NCBI RefSeq assembly: GCF_900156315.1
Contig: NZ_FTNI01000008.1
Coordinates: 217,227 to 281,226, forward strand
Origin: Microbispora rosea
GTDB lineage: Bacteria; Actinomycetota; Actinomycetes; Streptosporangiales; Streptosporangiaceae
Length of the DNA: 64,000 bases
Reading direction: 5' to 3'
Positions 52,602 to 60,370 of the stretch are shown piece after piece (positions within the stretch are counted from its first letter, which is position 1; each line of letters starts with the position of its first letter). Both the position numbers and the translations under genes were made by a program. The notes under the pieces are model-generated. The model searched no databases and had not been told where the DNA came from. It saw only the letters and a program-made list of their open reading frames with translations.

Positions 52602-53543
52602 TCAAGGCGTCCTCCCGGAGGTCGTGGTGTCGGTGAGGGCGAGGAACGCCTCGTCGAGCGTGGGCCGGCGGACGGCGTGCTCGGCGAGGGAGACACCGGC
52701 CTCCTCCAGCCGCAGGAACACGGCCAGGCTCACCGCCGGGTTGAGCAGCGGCACGCTGAGCAGGCCGTTCTCGCCGCGGTGCGGGGTCAGCCCGGTGACC
52801 TCGGCGAGGATCAGTTCCGCCTTCTCGGCGTCGTGCTCGGGCCGGATCTCCAGGCGCCGGTCGCCCGCCCTGGCCTTCAGCTCGCCCGGCGTTCCCCTCG
52901 CGGCCACCACGCCGTGGTCGATGAGCACGATCTCGTCGGCGAGCTGGTCGGCCTCTTCCAGGTACTGCGTCGTGAGCAGCACGGTCGCCCCGCCCGCCAC
53001 CTGCTCGCGCACGATGCGCCACAGGTCCGCCCTGGCACGCGGGTCGAGCCCGGTCGTCGGCTCGTCCATGAAGACGATCGACGGCCGGCCGACGAGGCTG
53101 ACGGCCAGGTCGAGCCGCCGCCGCATGCCACCCGAGTAGGACCCCGCCGCCCGGTCGGCGGCGTCCTCCAGGCCGAACTCCCCGAGCAGCGCCGCCGCCC
53201 TGCCCCGGGCCGTGGCCCGGCTCATGCCGAGCAGCCGCCCGCTCATCACCAGGTTCTGCCGCCCGGTCAGCTTCTCGTCCACCGACGCGTACTGGCCGGT
53301 CAGCCCGGTCAGCTTCCGTACCACCGCCGGCGCCTTCACCACGTCATGCCCGCCGACCGCCGCGCGGCCTTCGTCGGGGGAGACGAGCGTGGCGAGGATC
53401 CGGACCGCGGTGGTCTTGCCCGCGCCGTTCGGGCCGAGCACGCCGAGCACCGTGCCCGGCGGCGCGGCGAAGTCGACCCCCGCCAGCGCGGCCTTGTCGC
53501 CGTATCTCTTCACGAGGCCGCGGACCTCAATCGCGTACGTCAT
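52602..53543 (-). CDS. DrrA-like ABC exporter ATPase
   Basis: 313 residues from ATG 53543. Walker A GPNGAGKTT, Q-loop LTGQYASVDEKLTGRQNL, signature YSGGMRRRLDLA, Walker B IVFMDEPTTGLDP and the C-terminal DrrA-type domain (RRPTLDEAFLALT). It pairs with the downstream permease to export a hydrophobic compound. The operon continues into the CocE-type hydrolase. Confidence 0.92.
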   Translation of the reverse strand: MTYAIEVRGLVKRYGDKAALAGVDFAAPPGTVLGVLGPNGAGKTTAVRILATLVSPDEGRAAVGGHDVVKAPAVVRKLTGLTGQYASVDEKLTGRQNLVMSGRLLGMSRATARGRAAALLGEFGLEDAADRAAGSYSGGMRRRLDLAVSLVGRPSIVFMDEPTTGLDPRARADLWRIVREQVAGGATVLLTTQYLEEADQLADEIVLIDHGVVAARGTPGELKARAGDRRLEIRPEHDAEKAELILAEVTGLTPHRGENGLLSVPLLNPAVSLAVFLRLEEAGVSLAEHAVRRPTLDEAFLALTDTTTSGRTP

Positions 53544-53911
53544 GCTCCGACGGTCTCCGCCCGCGCTGGCAGGGGGCTGGCGCAGCGCTGGCACGGCGCT
53601 GGCAAGGGAGAGCACGGGAGGGCGCGGGCTGGCACGAGAGAGCACGGGAGAGCATGGGAGGGCACGGCGCCGGCAGGGGACCGGCGGTCTCGCTGATCGC
53701 GGCGAAGGTGAAACTTGCAGAGAAGGGCGGCATCATGGGTAACCGCAGGTTGGGCCGCTGGAACGCGCCCACCTGCGACATGAGTCACGCATAATCCGGG
53801 CTTAAGACTGCGCCGCTTGTCCGCCCGGCGATGACGTCACTACGCTCCCGCGGCATTCCTCTTCACGCCTCCGCGCCCCGTCGCGGAGGCTCGTCCCTGT
53901 TCGGAGCCACC
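53544..53911. other. Divergent non-coding region with degenerate purine-rich repeats
   Basis: 368 bp between the exporter ATPase and the first chitinase gene. Degenerate AGCAYGGGAG units occur at 53611, 53641 and 53651 among GCTGGCACG-like repeats (about 53560-53680). A block CGCATAATCCGGG (53788-53800) followed by CCGGCGATGAC (53825-53835) recurs in similar form before the second chitinase gene (55167-55202). No gene was recognised. Confidence 0.5.
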
Positions 53912-55057
53912 ATGGGAGCGATCATGCGTGGCGCTTTCGCCGTCGTGGTCCTGAGCGCCGTGCTGTCCTCATTGTTCGTGGTCTGGTACGGCCCGGCCCG
54001 CGCCACCGAGACCGGCGCCACGACCGTCGGCCAGACGCAGGCCCGGTCACGTGTCGTGGTGCGCAGGGCCGCCGCACCGGCACAGCCCGCACCGGTGCGG
54101 GCCGCGGTCGCCCCCGCGCAGGCGGCCGCTCCCGTACAGGCCGTCGCTCCCGCACACGCGGCACCGGTACATGCGGCCGCTCCCGCTGCCGTGCCCGAGG
54201 TGACGGTCACGGTCACCGTCACCGTCACGCCGTCGCCGTCCCCCTCGCCGGGCCGCATCCGGGTCGGCTACGTCTCGCAGCGCGGCGCGTACGGCGCCAC
54301 GTCCACCGTGCGCGACCTCGACACCAGCGGGCTGGCGGGCAGGCTGACCCACGTCCTCTACGCCTTCGCGAACATCGACCCCGAGTCGCCGGCCTGTCTC
54401 AGCGGGATCACCCGGCCGCCCGCGCCCGACCCGAACGACCCCGACCAGGGCGACGGCGCGGGCGACGCCTGGGCCGACTACCAGCGCGGTTTCACGGCGG
54501 CCGAGTCGTTGGACGGCGTCGCCGACCCTCCGGACGCTCCGCTCGCCGGCAACTTCAACCAGCTGAAGAAGCTCAAGGCCCGGCATCCCGGCCTGAAGGC
54601 GCTCATCTCGATCGGCGGCTGGACCTACTCCAAATACTTCTCGGACGTCGCGCGGACCGCCGCCACCCGGCAGAGGTTCGTGAAGTCGTGTCTCGACACC
54701 TACATCAGGGGTGACCTGCCGGGCGCCGAGGGCAGGGGCGGCCCGGGCAGCGCGGCGGGCGTCTTCGACGGCATCGACGTCGACTGGGAGTGGCCCGGTG
54801 GCGAGGGCCACCTGGGCAACCACACCGGTGCCGACGACAGGCGGAACCTGACGGCCCTGCTGACCGAGTTCCGCGCGCAACTCGACGCGCTCGGCGCGGC
54901 CACCGGCCGCCACTATCTGCTCACGGTCTACCTCCCCGCCGACGCCGATCGCATCGACGCCGGGTTCGACCTGGAGAAGCTGGTCGGCCTCGTCGACTTC
55001 GTCAACGCGCAGCGCGACGGCCGGCACGCCGTCCGCGAGGGCGCGATCCTGCGCTGA
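53912..55057 (+). CDS. Secreted GH18 chitinase, C-terminally truncated
   Basis: 381 residues from ATG 53912 (RBS CGGAG); an ATG at 53924 is also possible. A signal or membrane anchor segment (RGAFAVVVLSAVLSSLFVVWYG) is followed by an Ala/Pro/Val/Gln-rich linker to about residue 110 and a GH18 domain: VGYVSQRGAYG, LTHVLYAFANID, LISIGGWTYSKYFSD and catalytic DGIDVDWEWP. The protein ends just after LVGLVDFVNAQ, where complete enzymes continue (QGYDFHG and ~150 further residues with the Tyr and Trp substrate contacts). It is therefore probably inactive, or a pseudogene. Confidence 0.75.
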   Translation: MGAIMRGAFAVVVLSAVLSSLFVVWYGPARATETGATTVGQTQARSRVVVRRAAAPAQPAPVRAAVAPAQAAAPVQAVAPAHAAPVHAAAPAAVPEVTVTVTVTVTPSPSPSPGRIRVGYVSQRGAYGATSTVRDLDTSGLAGRLTHVLYAFANIDPESPACLSGITRPPAPDPNDPDQGDGAGDAWADYQRGFTAAESLDGVADPPDAPLAGNFNQLKKLKARHPGLKALISIGGWTYSKYFSDVARTAATRQRFVKSCLDTYIRGDLPGAEGRGGPGSAAGVFDGIDVDWEWPGGEGHLGNHTGADDRRNLTALLTEFRAQLDALGAATGRHYLLTVYLPADADRIDAGFDLEKLVGLVDFVNAQRDGRHAVREGAILR

Positions 55058-55234
55058 GCCACCCACCTCGAAAGCCGCCCACTCTGATCCGGGCCCGCTT
55101 CGCCGGAGCGCGCTGAGCCGCCACAACGTGCCTGCCTCAAGGGACGAGCAATCGGTCCTTAACACGCGCATAACCCGGCCCCGCGCCTCGACCGGCGATG
55201 ACACGGTTCGTTAGGAACGCTGTCGAATTGGGTC

Positions 55235-55263
55235 TTGTGAACCAGCGACCGCGAAGCTACGAT
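55235..55263 (+). promoter_or_regulatory. Promoter of the chitinase genes from 55475
   Basis: TTGTGA (55235-55240) and TACGAT (55258-55263) with an optimal 17-bp spacer. The start would be near 55270, about 200 nt before the chitinase start and just before the palindrome at 55275. Confidence 0.6.
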
Positions 55264-55274
55264 CCGTACAACTC

Positions 55275-55291
55275 TTAGGAAACTTTCCTAA
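55275..55291. promoter_or_regulatory. 17-bp operator-like palindrome TTAGGAAACTTTCCTAA
   Basis: Perfect inverted repeat TTAGGAAA-C-TTTCCTAA, overlapping the predicted transcription start, in an AT-rich patch of an otherwise GC-rich region. The position suits repression. A ROK-type or similar sugar-responsive regulator is a guess; it does not resemble the DasR site. Confidence 0.6.
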
Positions 55292-55474
55292 AAGAAGAAA
55301 CATCGGGAGCCGGAAATGGCCCTTCCTCACCCCTAGCGTTCTCGTCTCGCGTCCCGTCACCAGACGCCCTTGAGTGCCGTACGGCCGGTGCTGTTCCGAT
55401 CGGCCGCCTCCGTCAGGCGCCGGCCGTACGGATTCCCATGACCTCCCCGTTCACCCCCCACTGAGGTTGTGTCC

Positions 55475-56821
55475 ATGCAGATCAGGCATGTCTGGCGTGC
55501 GCTCGCCGCGATGGCCGCACTCGCGCTCGCTCTCGTCGCGCTGCCCGCCGAGGCCGCCACGGTCAAGGCCGTCTTCTCGGCCGATTCTGACTGGGGCTCC
55601 GGCTACCAGGGCCGCTACACCATCACCAACACCGGAACCGCCGTGATCTCCGGCTGGACGGTCGAGTTCGACCTTCCCGCAGGCTCGACGGTCGGGTCCT
55701 ACTGGGACGCGCTCATGACGCGTTCCGGCGACCATTACGCGTTCAGGAACCGCGAGTACAACGGCGGCCTTGCTCCGGGCGCCTCGACGACGTTCGGCTG
55801 GGTGAACGGCGGACCCGGCAGGCCGGTCGCCTGCCGCCTGGACGGCGGCCCGTGCGACGGCGCGACGACCTCGCCGTCCCCCTCGCCGAGCGCGTCCCCC
55901 AGCACATCCGCGAGCCCGTCTCCGAGTTCGCCGCCGCCCGCGCCCGGGGCCCTGCGCGCCGCGCCGTACGTGGACATGGGCGCCTGGCCCACGCCGAGCC
56001 TGAGCGCGATGGCCTCGGCCTCCGGCCTGAAGAGCTTCACCCTCGCGTTCGTCACCGCCTCGGGCTGTAAGGCGATGTGGTTCAACGCGTACGACCCGCG
56101 GCAGAAGTGGGCGAAGGACCAGATCGACGCGATCCGAGCCGGCGGCGGGGACGTCAAGGTGTCCTTCGGCGGCGCGACCGGCATCGAGCTCGCCCAGGCG
56201 TGCACCGACGTGAACGCGCTCACCGGCGAGTACGACGCCGTCGTCACCGCCTACGACCTGAAGTACATCGACCTCGACATCGAGGGATCCGCGGCGGCCG
56301 AGCCCGCGTCCATCGCCCGCCGCTCCCAGGCGCTCGCCCGGCTGCAGCAGGCCCACCCCGACCTGAAGATCTCGCTCACGCTGCCCGTGCTGCCGAGCGG
56401 CCTGACCGCCGACGGCCTCAACGTGGTGCGGTCGGCCCGCGACGCCGGGGTCAGGCTCGACGTCGTCAACGTCATGGCCATGGACTACTACCAGTCCGTC
56501 GACTACGGCGACGCGGCGGTCCAGGCGGCGAACAGCACATTCGGGCAGCTCAAGAGCCTGTATCCGAGCCTGTCCGACGCCCAGGTGTGGCGGATGGCCG
56601 GGGTCACGCCGATGCTCGGCCAGAACGACGACGGCCGGATCTACAACCAGGACGACGCCCGTCAACTCGTCGCCTTCGCCAAGGACAAGCACCTCGGGTT
56701 GCTGGCCTTCTGGGAGACGACCCGCGACCGAAACGCCTGCACCGGCGCGCTCTACTCCTGCACCAACATCGCCCAGTCGCCCTACGAGTTCTCCAAGATC
56801 TTCGCTTCGTACACGGGATGA
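55475..56821 (+). CDS. Secreted CBM2-GH18 chitinase
   Basis: 448 residues from ATG 55475 with GAGG 8 nt upstream. Signal peptide (to ALPAEAA, about 28), CBM2-like domain (about 30-125; VKAVFSADSDWGSGYQGRY, ISGWTVEFDLPAGS, FGWVNGGPG), a Ser/Pro linker, then a GH18 domain of the bacterial ChiC/endo type with YVDMGAWPTPS, VKVSFGGATG, catalytic YIDLDIEGS and VMAMDYYQS. It degrades chitin outside the cell; CBM2 binds crystalline polysaccharide. It ends in ATGA-type proximity to the next chitinase gene. Confidence 0.9.
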   Translation: MQIRHVWRALAAMAALALALVALPAEAATVKAVFSADSDWGSGYQGRYTITNTGTAVISGWTVEFDLPAGSTVGSYWDALMTRSGDHYAFRNREYNGGLAPGASTTFGWVNGGPGRPVACRLDGGPCDGATTSPSPSPSASPSTSASPSPSSPPPAPGALRAAPYVDMGAWPTPSLSAMASASGLKSFTLAFVTASGCKAMWFNAYDPRQKWAKDQIDAIRAGGGDVKVSFGGATGIELAQACTDVNALTGEYDAVVTAYDLKYIDLDIEGSAAAEPASIARRSQALARLQQAHPDLKISLTLPVLPSGLTADGLNVVRSARDAGVRLDVVNVMAMDYYQSVDYGDAAVQAANSTFGQLKSLYPSLSDAQVWRMAGVTPMLGQNDDGRIYNQDDARQLVAFAKDKHLGLLAFWETTRDRNACTGALYSCTNIAQSPYEFSKIFASYTG

Positions 56822-56826
56822 GGCAC

Positions 56827-58455
56827 ATGAAGAAGCTCATCGGCCTGGGCGCGGCGGCGTCCGTCGCCTTCGCCGACCTGCTCACGGCGACGTTCACCGG
56901 CCCGGCCCTCGCCGCCAACATCGCGGCCAACGCGGGGTTCGAGTCGGGTCTGTCGGGCTGGACGTGCGCGTCCACGGCGCAGGCGGTGTCGAGCCCGGTC
57001 CACGGCGGGTCGAGGGCTCTGTCCGCGACCCCGGCCGGCAGCGACTACGCCCGGTGTGAGCAGGCGATCAGCGTCAGGCCGTCCACGACGTACGCGCTGT
57101 CGGCGTGGGTGCGAGGGAACTACGTGTTCCTCGGGGCGACAGGCGCGGGGGTGAACACCCAGACGTGGGGGTCGCCGGGTTCGTCGTGGTCACAGTTGTC
57201 GACGTCCTTCACCACAGGATCGTCCACGACGAGTGTGACGATCTACGTCAACGGCTGGTATGGCCAGGGCGCCTACTACGCCGACGACATCGTCCTCGAC
57301 GGCCCCGGCACCCCGCCCTCGCCCTCTCCATCTCCGTCGGCGTCCCCGTCGGTGAGCCCGTCTGCGAGCCCGAGCCCGAGGCCGTCCCCATCACCGTCCC
57401 CGTCGCCCTCACCCTCGGCTTCGCCGAGCCCGCCGCCGGGCGGCAAACGGCTGATGGCCGGCTACCTGCACGCCTCGTTCGCCAACGGGTCCGGCTACGT
57501 GCGGATGGCCGACGTCCCCGACGCGTGGGACATCATCGACCTGGCGTTCGGCGAGCCGACCTCGCCCACCTCCGGCGACGTCCGGTTCACCCGTTGTCCG
57601 GCCACCGAGTGCCCGAACGTCGAGAGCGACGCCGAGTTCGTCGCGGCCATCCGCGCCAAACAGTCGGCCGGCAAGAAGGTGCTGATCTCGATCGGCGGTC
57701 AGAACGGCATCGTCCAGCTCACCACCACCGCCGCCCGGGACAAATTCGTCCAGTCGGTCGCCGCGATCATCGACAGATACGGCCTGGACGGTCTCGACAT
57801 CGACTTCGAGGGCCACTCGCTGTCGCTGAACCCCGGCGACACCGACTTCCGCAACCCGACCACCCCGGTGGTCGTGAACCTCATCTCCGCGATCAAGGCG
57901 CTCAAGGCCAGGTACGGCGCGACGTTCACGCTCACCATGGCCCCCGAGACGTTCTTCGTCCAGCTCGGCTACCAGTTCTACGGCCCGGGCCGGAACGGCA
58001 CAGCCGACGCCCGCTCCGGGGCGTACCTGCCCGTGATCCACGCACTGCGTGACGACCTCACGCTGCTGCACGTCCAGGACTACAACTCCGGGCCGATCAT
58101 GGGCCTCGACAACCAGTACCACACGATGGGCGTGGCCGACTTCCACGTCGCCATGACCGACATGCTGCTCACCGGCTTCCCCGTGGCCGGTGGCGCCACC
58201 TTCCCGCCGCTGCGTCCCGACCAGGTCGCGATCGGCCTGCCGGCCGCGCCGTACGCCGGCAACGGCTACACGAGCACAGCCGAGGTACAGAGCGCCTTCG
58301 GCTGCCTGGCGAAGGGGACGGGCTGCGGCTCCTACCGGCCGCACGGAACCTTCCCCGGCCTGCGCGGCCTCATGGCCTGGTCCGTCAACTGGGACACGTA
58401 CTCGGGCTCCGAATTCTCCCGTTCCCACAGGGCGTATCTCGACGCCCTGAAGTGA
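56827..58455 (+). CDS. Secreted CBM-GH18 chitinase
   Basis: 542 residues from ATG 56827; an ATG at 56818 overlapping the previous stop is possible. Signal peptide (to GPALAA, about 30), a jelly-roll CBM of the CBM4/9/16 type (about 31-155; NAGFESGLSGWTCAS, YALSAWVRGNYVF, YADDIVLDGPG), a long Ser/Pro linker, then GH18 with MAGYLHASFANG, VLISIGGQNG, catalytic DGLDIDFEG and LHVQDYNSG. The domain resembles Streptomyces chitinase D. It is 6 bp after the CBM2 chitinase, in the same transcription unit. Confidence 0.9.
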   Translation: MKKLIGLGAAASVAFADLLTATFTGPALAANIAANAGFESGLSGWTCASTAQAVSSPVHGGSRALSATPAGSDYARCEQAISVRPSTTYALSAWVRGNYVFLGATGAGVNTQTWGSPGSSWSQLSTSFTTGSSTTSVTIYVNGWYGQGAYYADDIVLDGPGTPPSPSPSPSASPSVSPSASPSPRPSPSPSPSPSPSASPSPPPGGKRLMAGYLHASFANGSGYVRMADVPDAWDIIDLAFGEPTSPTSGDVRFTRCPATECPNVESDAEFVAAIRAKQSAGKKVLISIGGQNGIVQLTTTAARDKFVQSVAAIIDRYGLDGLDIDFEGHSLSLNPGDTDFRNPTTPVVVNLISAIKALKARYGATFTLTMAPETFFVQLGYQFYGPGRNGTADARSGAYLPVIHALRDDLTLLHVQDYNSGPIMGLDNQYHTMGVADFHVAMTDMLLTGFPVAGGATFPPLRPDQVAIGLPAAPYAGNGYTSTAEVQSAFGCLAKGTGCGSYRPHGTFPGLRGLMAWSVNWDTYSGSEFSRSHRAYLDALK

Positions 58456-58491
58456 TCCCCCCCACCCACCCCCCACCCCTTGCGAGGAGAA

Positions 58492-59970
58492 ATGCAGCTT
58501 CGCTTCGGTACGGGCCGGCGCGCGAGGACGGCCCTCGCTCTGCTCGCCTCCCTCCTCCTGGCCGTCGCCGGACTGGTCGCGGGTACGGCCGCGTCCGCCT
58601 CGGCGGCCCCGAACAGCGTGGTCATGCTGGCCTACCCGGCATGGGCCCCGAACACCTGGTATGCCATCGGCGCCCGGGTGACCTACAACGGCGCCGACTA
58701 CGAGTGCATCCAGGCGCACACGTCCCTGACCGGCTGGGAGCCGCCGATCGTCCCGGCCCTCTGGAAGATGGTCAGCGGCGGCGGCAACCCGTCGCCGAGC
58801 CCGTCGCCGACGCCTCCGTCGGGCGCGCCAGGCAAGCCCGGCAACCCGTCGGTCACCGGCACCACGAACTCGTCGATCTCGCTGTCCTGGGGCGCGTCGA
58901 GCGGGACGGTGACCGGCTACCGCGTCTACGAGGGCACCTCGGTCAAGGCGACCGTCGGCGGCACCAGCACCACGGTGTCCGGCCTCGGCACCTGCACCAC
59001 CCACACGTACACCGTCAAGGCGTACAACTCGAACGGCGAGTCCGCGGCGAGCGGCTCGGTGACCGGCACCACCACGGGCTGTCCCGCGAGCGGCGGGAAG
59101 CTCCCCGGCGCGCCCTACCTGTACGAGGGCTGGGGCAACCCGCCGAACCCGGCGACGGTGATGAACGCCACCGGGGTCAGGCAGTTCACGATGGCCTTCA
59201 TGCTCTCCGGCGGCGGCTGCACCCCGGCCTGGGACGGCTCCCGCCCGCTGTCCGGCAGCGCGGACGCCAGCGCGATCTCGCAGATCAAGGCCGCGGGCGG
59301 CAACGTCCAGATCTCCTTCGGCGGCTGGTCGGGCAACAAGCTCGGCCCCAACTGCTCCAGCTCGTCCGCCTTCGCCTCGGCCGTCCAGCAGGTCATCAAC
59401 GCCTACAACCCGGCCGCGGTCGACTTCGACATCGAGAACAGCGACGAGTTCGAGAACGAGGCCGTCCAGGACCGCATCCTCGGCGGACTGAAGATCGTCA
59501 AGCAGAACAACCCGAACGTCAAGGTCGTCGTCACCTTCGGCACCAGCACGACCGGCCCGAGCTGGTGGGGCACCCGGCTGATCAACCAGTCCAAGGCGCT
59601 GGGCGTGAACATCGACAACTACACGATCATGCCGTTCGACTTCGGCGGCGGCGCGAACATGTACCAGAACACCGTCAACGCGGCCGAGGGGCTGAAGAAC
59701 GCGCTCAAGGCGGCCTGGGGCTGGACCGACGCCCAGGCGTACGCGCACATGGGCATCTCCGGCATGAACGGCCTGTCCGACCAGCAGGAGCTCACCTCTG
59801 TGGCCACCTGGACCCAGATCCGCGACTGGGCCAAGTCCAAGGGCCTGGGCCGGCTCGCCTTCTGGGCGGTCAACCGCGACCGCGGCTGCGCGGGCGGCGG
59901 CGTGGTGTCGAACTGCAGCGGCATCGCCCAGAACGACTGGGACTTCACGAGGATCACCGCGGGCTTCTGA
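58492..59970 (+). CDS. Secreted CBM5/12-FN3-GH18 chitinase
   Basis: 492 residues from ATG 58492; GAGGAG lies unusually close (2 nt). Signal peptide (to SASAAP, about 38), CBM5/12 (WAPNTWYAIGARVTYNG, then WEPPIVPALW; about 40-85), linker, FN3 (about 105-190; VTGTTNSSISLSWGASSG), then GH18 with YLYEGWGNPP, VQISFGGWSGN, catalytic AVDFDIEN and IMPFDFGGG. The domain is of the bacterial ChiA1-like subfamily lacking the insertion domain. It is the last gene of the chitinase array and followed by a terminator. Confidence 0.9.
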   Translation: MQLRFGTGRRARTALALLASLLLAVAGLVAGTAASASAAPNSVVMLAYPAWAPNTWYAIGARVTYNGADYECIQAHTSLTGWEPPIVPALWKMVSGGGNPSPSPSPTPPSGAPGKPGNPSVTGTTNSSISLSWGASSGTVTGYRVYEGTSVKATVGGTSTTVSGLGTCTTHTYTVKAYNSNGESAASGSVTGTTTGCPASGGKLPGAPYLYEGWGNPPNPATVMNATGVRQFTMAFMLSGGGCTPAWDGSRPLSGSADASAISQIKAAGGNVQISFGGWSGNKLGPNCSSSSAFASAVQQVINAYNPAAVDFDIENSDEFENEAVQDRILGGLKIVKQNNPNVKVVVTFGTSTTGPSWWGTRLINQSKALGVNIDNYTIMPFDFGGGANMYQNTVNAAEGLKNALKAAWGWTDAQAYAHMGISGMNGLSDQQELTSVATWTQIRDWAKSKGLGRLAFWAVNRDRGCAGGGVVSNCSGIAQNDWDFTRITAGF

Positions 59971-59992
59971 CCCGTCCACCTGTCGAAGGCAA

Positions 59993-60029
59993 GAGGGATC
60001 CGGGCACGGCCCGCCGGACCGGATCCCTC
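59993..60029. terminator. Terminator of the chitinase array
   Basis: GAGGGATCCGG (59993-60003) pairs perfectly with CCGGATCCCTC (60019-60029), 23 bp after the last chitinase stop. Confidence 0.7.
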
Positions 60030-60040
60030 GCCGCCCGCGC

Positions 60041-60104
60041 GATGTGAGCTCGGTCAGATGCGAGCTCGGACCGATGTGAGTGCGGACCGATGCGAGTCCG
60101 GCGC
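60041..60104. repeat. Four tandem 16-bp repeats
   Basis: Units at 60041, 60057, 60073 and 60089 share GATGYGAG and a CGGACC-like end (for example GATGCGAGCTCGGACC). They lie directly after the chitinase terminator and before the 3' end of the small minus-strand gene. A variable-number tandem repeat is likely. Confidence 0.75.
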
Positions 60105-60142
60105 CCATGAGCAGGCGGCCGGCCCGGCGGGGACGACCCCCC

Positions 60143-60244
60143 TTACCCGCCGTGCCGGTCGCCCCCGTTCGTGGGGGCGAGCAGGCCGATCAACATCCCG
60201 ACGATCACGGCCACGGCAACGGTGATCCACAGGCGAATTTTCAT
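60143..60244 (-). CDS. 33-residue single-helix membrane protein
   Basis: ATG at 60244 with GGGAGA 6-7 nt upstream; product MKIRLWITVAVAVIVGMLIG, then LLAPTNGG and a basic end. It has a two-residue positive N-terminus, one 20-residue hydrophobic helix and a short tail. The good ribosome binding site and clean membrane profile make it a credible gene. It is divergent from the glycosyltransferase across an inverted repeat. Function unknown. Confidence 0.5.
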   Translation of the reverse strand: MKIRLWITVAVAVIVGMLIGLLAPTNGGDRHGG

Positions 60245-60272
60245 CGAAGTCTCCCGGATGTAACGCTCCGTG

Positions 60273-60295
60273 GTCACAATACCCCGAATTGTGAC
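60273..60295. promoter_or_regulatory. Inverted repeat between the small membrane protein and the glycosyltransferase
   Basis: GTCACAAT (60273-60280) and ATTGTGAC (60288-60295) are perfect 8-bp arms with a 7-nt spacer, in the 126-bp divergent region. The orientation is opposite to the CRP consensus, so another regulator is likely. Confidence 0.5.
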
Positions 60296-60370
60296 GGACC
60301 GCGACGGCCGGTGCCTCGAATCGGGGAACAAGTCGCCTGTTCGCCATTCGTCAGGCAGGCTTGGCACGTC

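Noticed and set aside
60273..60295. CRP/cAMP site
   Set aside because: The arms are in the opposite order (TCACA ... TGTGA) with a 7-nt spacer, so it does not match the TGTGA-N6-TCACA consensus.
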